DNA of 6,117 nt. Source: Rhodospirillaceae bacterium (lineage in GTDB: Bacteria > Pseudomonadota > Alphaproteobacteria > UBA8366 > GCA-2717185). Location: positions 1 to 6,117 of the forward strand of contig JABJJH010000608.1 in NCBI GenBank assembly GCA_018660965.1, read 5' to 3'. The translations under genes were made by a program, and so were the position numbers. The notes under the pieces are model-generated. The model made no database searches and had not been told where the DNA came from. It saw nothing but the letters and a program-made list of their open reading frames with translations. Of this stretch, positions 5,219-6,117 are shown piece after piece (the stretch's first letter is position 1; each line of letters opens with the position of its first letter).

Positions 5219-5577
5219 GTCTGCATGGCGCGAATGTTGCGGCAGAAAATCCGCAATAACGCGACGACAAACGAATCGGCTTTTTCCATTTTTTCGGTAA
5301 AAACACGATCGGGAATAACCAGGCAAATGGTCGACTCCGTCGTCGTCGCCGACGCCATGCGCGGTTCGCTGTCGACCAGCGCCATTTCACCGAAAACGCC
5401 GCCGCGCCCGATAACCCCGAGAACTTTTTTGTCGCCGTCCTCGGTTTTCCAGATTTCAACCCTGCCCTTTTGCACGACATAGGCGACGTTTCCCGGGTCT
5501 CCTTCCCGGAAAATGGGTGTGTTCTCCGCCATGACCTTGCGCTCGAGGGTCTGCGGGCTGTTTTTAGGTTTCGCCAT
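5203..5577 (-). CDS. Stand-alone cyclic-nucleotide-binding domain protein
   Basis: A 124-residue protein consisting of one cNMP-binding (CAP-effector type) beta-roll and little else. Visible are the strand-turn elements IFREGDPGNVAYVVQKGRVEIWK (22-44) and the phosphate-binding cassette GGVFGEMALVDSEPRMASA (59-77), with Glu64 and Arg73 in the positions that contact the ribose and cyclic phosphate. A C-terminal helix (about 91-118) follows. There is no helix-turn-helix, channel, kinase or transporter domain, so it is not a Crp/Fnr regulator. It probably senses cAMP or cGMP, or uses the fold as a protein-interaction module. The start is the ATG at 5577, with AGGA in its leader at about 8 nt. It lies 86 bp downstream of the SAM-hydrolase gene on the same strand and could be co-transcribed with it. 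A cofactor-free role cannot be excluded. Confidence 0.92.
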   Translation of the reverse strand: MAKPKNSPQTLERKVMAENTPIFREGDPGNVAYVVQKGRVEIWKTEDGDKKVLGVIGRGGVFGEMALVDSEPRMASATTTESTICLVIPDRVFTEKMEKADSFVVALLRIFCRNIRAMQTTEGN

Positions 5578-5634
5578 TTTAGGTTCCTACTCCTCGTGTC
5601 CTGATCGTGAAATCCATATCATCGAATTTGCATG

Positions 5635-5654
5635 AATCAGCACAGATCAGCACA
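5635..5654. repeat. Tandem 10-bp repeat upstream of the cNMP-binding gene
   Basis: AATCAGCACA (5635-5644) is followed immediately by GATCAGCACA (5645-5654), identical at nine of ten positions. The 10-bp period is about one helical turn, so two protomers could bind the same DNA face. It lies about 58 bp upstream of the cNMP-binding gene start and just beyond the end of the SAM-hydrolase gene. A regulatory role is speculative. Confidence 0.5.
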
Positions 5655-5663
5655 CTAGGGCCA

Positions 5664-6117
5664 TCATGCCGCGAAAAAGGTGATGGTGTCACCTGCCTGT
5701 AAACCCAGATCCAAGACGGCGCTGCCTTGATTGACGGCGATTTCCACCAGTCCCATGCTGTTTTCGTACCAGAATGGGCGACCGGGGGAAACATCGCTGA
5801 ACACCCCCGATTTTTCGACGACATGCTCGCCAACCCTCAACCGATCCGGTCGCGCGGCGGTCGGTTCGGGCGGACGCGCGCCCGTGATGGCGTTTCCAAA
5901 CCGGTCGAAATGAATAATTTCAGGCAAATCATCGGGCCAGTCCGCGCCAGGGCGGTTCGAATCGGTGCGCCAATCGCTGGATTCGGACTCAGGTGGTTGG
6001 CGTCCTGTCGCCAGTCGCGCGGCGGCGGGTGCGAACAGGTCGCGACCATGGAAACTGCGCGACAGGACCGGAGGCCGCCAAGTTAGCGGCCACAGGCGGG
6101 CCTCCGCCGCGCGGCGG
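5664..6117 (-). CDS. SAM hydrolase / SAM hydroxide adenosyltransferase (DUF62 family), N-terminus cut by window edge
   Basis: The family hydrolyses S-adenosyl-methionine to adenosine and methionine and is related to SAM-dependent fluorinase and chlorinase. About 150 residues are present; the N-terminal catalytic portion lies beyond 6117. The frame is open without a stop from the right edge. It shows SFHGRDLFAPAAARLATG, the usual end of the N-terminal domain, then a Ser/Asp/Pro-rich linker (about 25 residues). The C-terminal domain follows, with IIHFDRFGNAITG, the Asn being the nucleoside-contacting position, and ENSMGLVEIAVNQGSA ending LGLQAGDTITFF. A TTG at 5927 could be mistaken for the start of a small gene, but coding continuity and the FHGRDLFAP motif upstream show it is internal. 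The halogenase-specific residues cannot be judged because that part is off the edge. Hydrolase is the safer call. Confidence 0.9.
   Translation of the reverse strand, partial: RRAAEARLWPLTWRPPVLSRSFHGRDLFAPAAARLATGRQPPESESSDWRTDSNRPGADWPDDLPEIIHFDRFGNAITGARPPEPTAARPDRLRVGEHVVEKSGVFSDVSPGRPFWYENSMGLVEIAVNQGSAVLDLGLQAGDTITFFAA

Noticed and set aside
5579..5927. Small independent genes at 5579-5833 or starting at TTG 5927
   Set aside because: The frame ending at 5664 continues upstream to the window edge with DUF62-family motifs, so 5927 is internal. The 5579-5833 frame is a shadow of it.

Overview
The window looks like the chromosome of an alphaproteobacterium, plausibly Rhodospirillales-like. 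This rests on high-GC coding sequence, an argD-argF pair with overlapping ends, a DivK-type single-domain response regulator, and no plasmid or phage hallmark genes. The assignment is inference from gene content, not from a phylogenetic marker.

Left to right: (1) 1-1923, minus strand: argF (ornithine carbamoyltransferase, C-terminus cut by the window edge) preceded by argD (acetylornithine aminotransferase). They overlap by 8 bp and form a translationally coupled arginine-biosynthesis operon. A good sigma-70 type promoter (TTGACA, 17 bp, GATACT) lies about 90 bp upstream of argD, with inverted repeats around it. (2) 2171-2545, plus strand: a DivK-like response regulator, transcribed divergently from argD. 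(3) 2691-3839, minus strand: an enolase-superfamily enzyme of the mandelate racemase subgroup, with all catalytic and metal residues visible. (4) 3913-4032: a compact, highly structured palindromic element bounded by TA inside CTAG. It is built of two tandem hairpins of the same architecture and looks like a non-coding mobile element (MITE). (5) 4037-4561, minus strand: a GNAT acetyltransferase of the phosphinothricin-acetyltransferase-like type, probably starting at TTG. (6) 4735-5190, plus strand: a CheY-like response regulator with a short polar tail. (7) 5203-5577, minus strand: a stand-alone cyclic-nucleotide-binding domain protein, convergent with (6). (8) 5664-6117, minus strand: the C-terminal part of a SAM hydrolase / SAM hydroxide adenosyltransferase (DUF62 family), cut by the right window edge.

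The genes are mostly housekeeping and signalling genes that do not form one pathway. Only argD-argF is a clear operon. The two receiver-only proteins and the cNMP-binding protein are small signalling modules without an adjacent kinase, cyclase or output domain. The most distinctive non-gene feature is the palindromic element at 3913-4032. I found no CRISPR array, RNA gene, phage gene or complete transposase, and no gene-free stretch longer than about 250 bases.
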